Assembly (NCBI RefSeq): GCF_009870125.1
Contig: NC_046681.1
Location: 9,561,001-9,625,000 of the forward strand
From: Drosophila pseudoobscura
Lineage: Eukaryota > Arthropoda > Insecta > Diptera > Drosophilidae
Direction: 5' to 3'
Length of the DNA stretch: 64,000 nt
Shown here one piece after another: positions 61,141-64,000 of the stretch (positions within the stretch are counted from its first letter, which is position 1; every line of letters begins with the position of its first letter). The position numbers and the translations under genes are program-made. Under the pieces are notes generated by a model. It did no database searches and had not been told where the DNA came from. It saw nothing but the letters and a program-made list of their open reading frames with translations.

Positions 61141-64000
61141 TTCAGAGAAGAGTATTCCATCCTCACTATCGACTGATAAAACTCCAAGAATAACCAACAA
61201 AAACCAAACAAAGTTGTATCATTAAAAGCATAAATAATTAGTCAACCTTAAAGTTAAAGCGAAAAATGAGAACGAGACTGACACTGAGACTGGGATGTCT
61301 GAGTCTGAGACTTGAGACTTTGAGACAGATTCCGATTTTGGCTCAGAAAATTGCTTAATTAGTCACGGTTCCCATCGGACGTCGACCCCTCCCCTCCGCT
61401 CCACTCCGCTCCGTTCCATTCCGTTCGGTAGTAAAAGGCGTAAATAATGTATAAAATATGGCAAGTATTCTGGTTTTTTTTTGTATGATAAACGTTTAGT
61501 TTTTTGTCGGCGGAGTAAATCTGAGAAATTGTTGGGGACTTTGTTTCGTTTATCGTTTGTTTTCTCGCCTTTGTTCTCGCTCTTTTTGGGTTCTTTATTA
61601 TTAATTTTTGTGTGTGGTTCGGGGTCGACCTGGGCGGCAGTTTATTTATGGTTTTGCATTTATTAAAATATATATGTATATATACGCGTAAATGCCACAT
61701 CTGGATATTTCAGAAGATGTATGTATATGTTGTGTTGCGTAACAGGTTGTTGGTGGTTGGTCGTTGAGTTATTTAATATCAATTAGGGGGCCCCTCGAAA
61801 AGTCTCCTCTGTGGGGCCACAGCTGATTTCGAAATAACGACACGACACGCATTTCACTTTATTCTGCCTCGGGTTTCCAATTTCCATTCTTTCACAGCCT
61901 AACAAATGGCTGCAATTAGAACAATATGGCAAAATGTGAGCCCGCCACGGCCCATTACCATACATATTTTGAGGGGTTTTCAATTTATTTATGTATGCCC
62001 CCAAAAAATGCTACAGCAAATGGTGGCATGGGGTCACCGAGTACTCCCTCCCGTCCGTCCAGTATTGATAAATGATCGGTTCTCGATCGTTAACCAAATG
62101 AGAGAGTGTAAGTCTGTTCCAGTTCTACGAGTATCGGAGGGCAGAGTCTCCGCGAGAGTGTCGGAATTGTTTGACATTCGACTGAGTTCATTGTTTGCCT
62201 TACTTATACTCGTATACTCGTATGTATATTGATTATTTAACCAACTGTTTTTGGGACACTCGATGGTAGATTGACATTGATGGATGGCTCGCGGCCAGAT
62301 ACAGAGATACAGATTCGTGTTATCTGAAACTGATTGTGGCAAGTATGAGAGCTGCTCTCCTCTCTCCCTCTCGAGTTGTTTGTCATTTGTCATGTTCGTA
62401 TCTCAAAGATACTCGCAGTCTCAACAGTTTGTTGGTCAAACAATTAACAGAAATATGTAGCTGGATATTAGGAGATTATATGCTTTCAAGAATTATTTGA
62501 AAATATGTATATTCTGCTAAGAATGTTGAACCACTTTCTCCTTCTAGGGGTTTAAAAACCTTTCAAAGGAACTCCGTTTATGGTTTCTGACTGTAACTTG
62601 ATAGGACGGATAAATATGGCTTAAAATACAAACTAAAACATTCTGAATAAAGTCTTTAACCATTTACTAATGCACTTCTACATTCCGAATATTTTGATCA
62701 GTTAATATCTTTAAAAAATTCATCTTATGGATAACCTAAATTGGAGTAAACTCTTGGAAAAACTGGGATTTACTTCCATATTCCACCTTCTATTTGATTT
62801 CGATTTAGCGATGGCTTTTGAGCTCTCTGAAAACTCGAATTTTCATCGATTAGCATCTCAGCAGAAAGGCCAGTGGAAAATTTGGAGTAGCAGCACACTA
62901 TAGTTCCCAGTAATCAGTCTCTAATAGTGAGTCTCTATAGACAAATTTTTAGCCAAATATTGAATATTCCGCTCATCCGAAAGTGCTGATTGAACCAGAT
63001 TCAAGCCTGCTCCTGAAGTCCACTGGCACATTCAATGCTTGCTTGTAATATACTGTGGTGGAACAGGTGCCGTGTGATATCACAGGAATATGGACGGTTT
63101 ATACGTTTGATCTACCTATTATACTCTCAGATACAAATAACATTATAAACTTGCTGAATTTTGGCATGTAATTAATCCATGCCCAAACATTTAATGCCAC
63201 AGAAATCACACGATAAGTGAATTTGATTTTTGGCCATAAAGCAATTTGTTAAAAAATCCACCAGCCGCCGGTCTGTGGTTTCCAGATACACAGATGCTCG
63301 TTTGCTCGTATATCAAAAAGAATCCGCAAACAACAGCAGCCGCCCGAAAACCATCTCATTATAAATTAGATTGAAATTCATTTTTAATAATTACAGGGCC
63401 TGGGCTTTATGAAAACACACACGCTCTCCCAAAGAACATGCGTCTGTTTATGTATGGAGTTATGTATTAAATTTATACGCTATGTGTGTGTGTGTGTGGT
63501 ATGGTCCACTAATTTGCGGCCTAACTAATTAATGGTCTATGGGGAAGGGTTCCCAGGCCTGGCCTGGTCTTTGGGGGTCTCTGGTACTTTTTTCCAACAT
63601 TTTTCAATGCGAATTATACAATAAATTGATTGGGATCGTTGCGGTTGATTGGGTTTTGGAGAAAAATGCCCCCACTAATTGACAATTAAACAGGAAGTAC
63701 GTACAATACAATAAAAATACAATGCAATATATAGTTGTGGCTGTGCGTGTGTGGGTGTAAAAATATATATATATTTCTAAATTGCATGATTGATAAAAGC
63801 GTTCTTTGAGTGCCTCCGTGTGCGTGTGGGAAGCGTGCCAGACATTCTCTTGGGTAAAAGTTCAATTTCTAAACTAAGCGGCTAACTGATTTCCGAACAA
63901 AACTTTCAACATATTAAAACTGCACTTGCCAGGCAGACAATCTCCCACCACTCGCATTCCCACCACCATTCCCATTCCCATTCCTGTCCGCTACCTTATA
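61141..64000. other. Gene-free right end
   Basis: No supported gene. GAGACTGAGACT-type degenerate repeats lie near 61268-61325 and (GT)n near 63484-63500. It may continue an intron or intergenic region beyond the window. Confidence 0.55.

Noticed and set aside
1-64000. tRNA, rRNA, CRISPR or operon features
   Set aside because: No complete tRNA (no B box paired with an A box) or rRNA was seen, and the genome is eukaryotic. The tRNA-Leu-like pieces at 40205 and 45127 belong to the retrotransposon.

Overview
This is 64 kb of eukaryotic, almost certainly Drosophila (fruit fly), nuclear DNA. The evidence is a Ty3/gypsy LTR retrotransposon with fly-like features, a ~50 bp intron, TATCGATA (DRE) promoter motifs, dense short microsatellites, and SKP1- and BTBD9-like genes close to the fly proteins as I know them. 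I cannot fix the species. Most of the window is intergenic or intronic and holds no convincing open reading frame; nearly all short ORFs there are chance.

Layout. 1-30355: gene-free DNA with microsatellites and no RNA gene that I can recognise. 30356-38754: a tandem segmental duplication on a ~3.6 kb theme. Unit A (30356-33977) and unit B (33978-37260) each carry a BTBD9-like BTB gene broken by frameshifts (minus strand) and an intact SKP1-like gene (minus strand). Unit C (37261-38754) is partial and carries only the spacer and a third SKP1-like gene. SKP1 and BTB proteins are the adaptors of CUL1 and CUL3 ubiquitin ligases, so the cluster pairs two kinds of cullin adaptor. The SKP1 copies stop about 20 residues short of the usual C terminus. 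38716-39509: two unrecognised open frames beside the duplication.

39874-45469: a complete, probably young LTR retrotransposon with identical LTRs and a target-site duplication. It has one 1585-codon gag-pol frame. A 33-bp in-frame minisatellite (11 copies) sits between protease and reverse transcriptase. The primer binding site is complementary to an internal part of tRNA-Leu, and a 16-nt copy of the 5' end of tRNA-Leu abuts the 3' LTR where a polypurine tract is expected. This is the most unusual signal in the window.

45475-64000: mostly non-coding again. It holds a likely first coding exon of a secreted or membrane protein with a signal peptide (minus strand, 50221-50485), a possible 34-nt microexon near 47.0 kb, a decayed dispersed repeat near 48.5 kb, a degenerate ~110-bp tandem array built on GATACA/TGTATC inverted motifs (50855-51570) followed by a GTATCT-rich stretch to 53.26 kb, and an AT-rich block at 60.29-61.14 kb.
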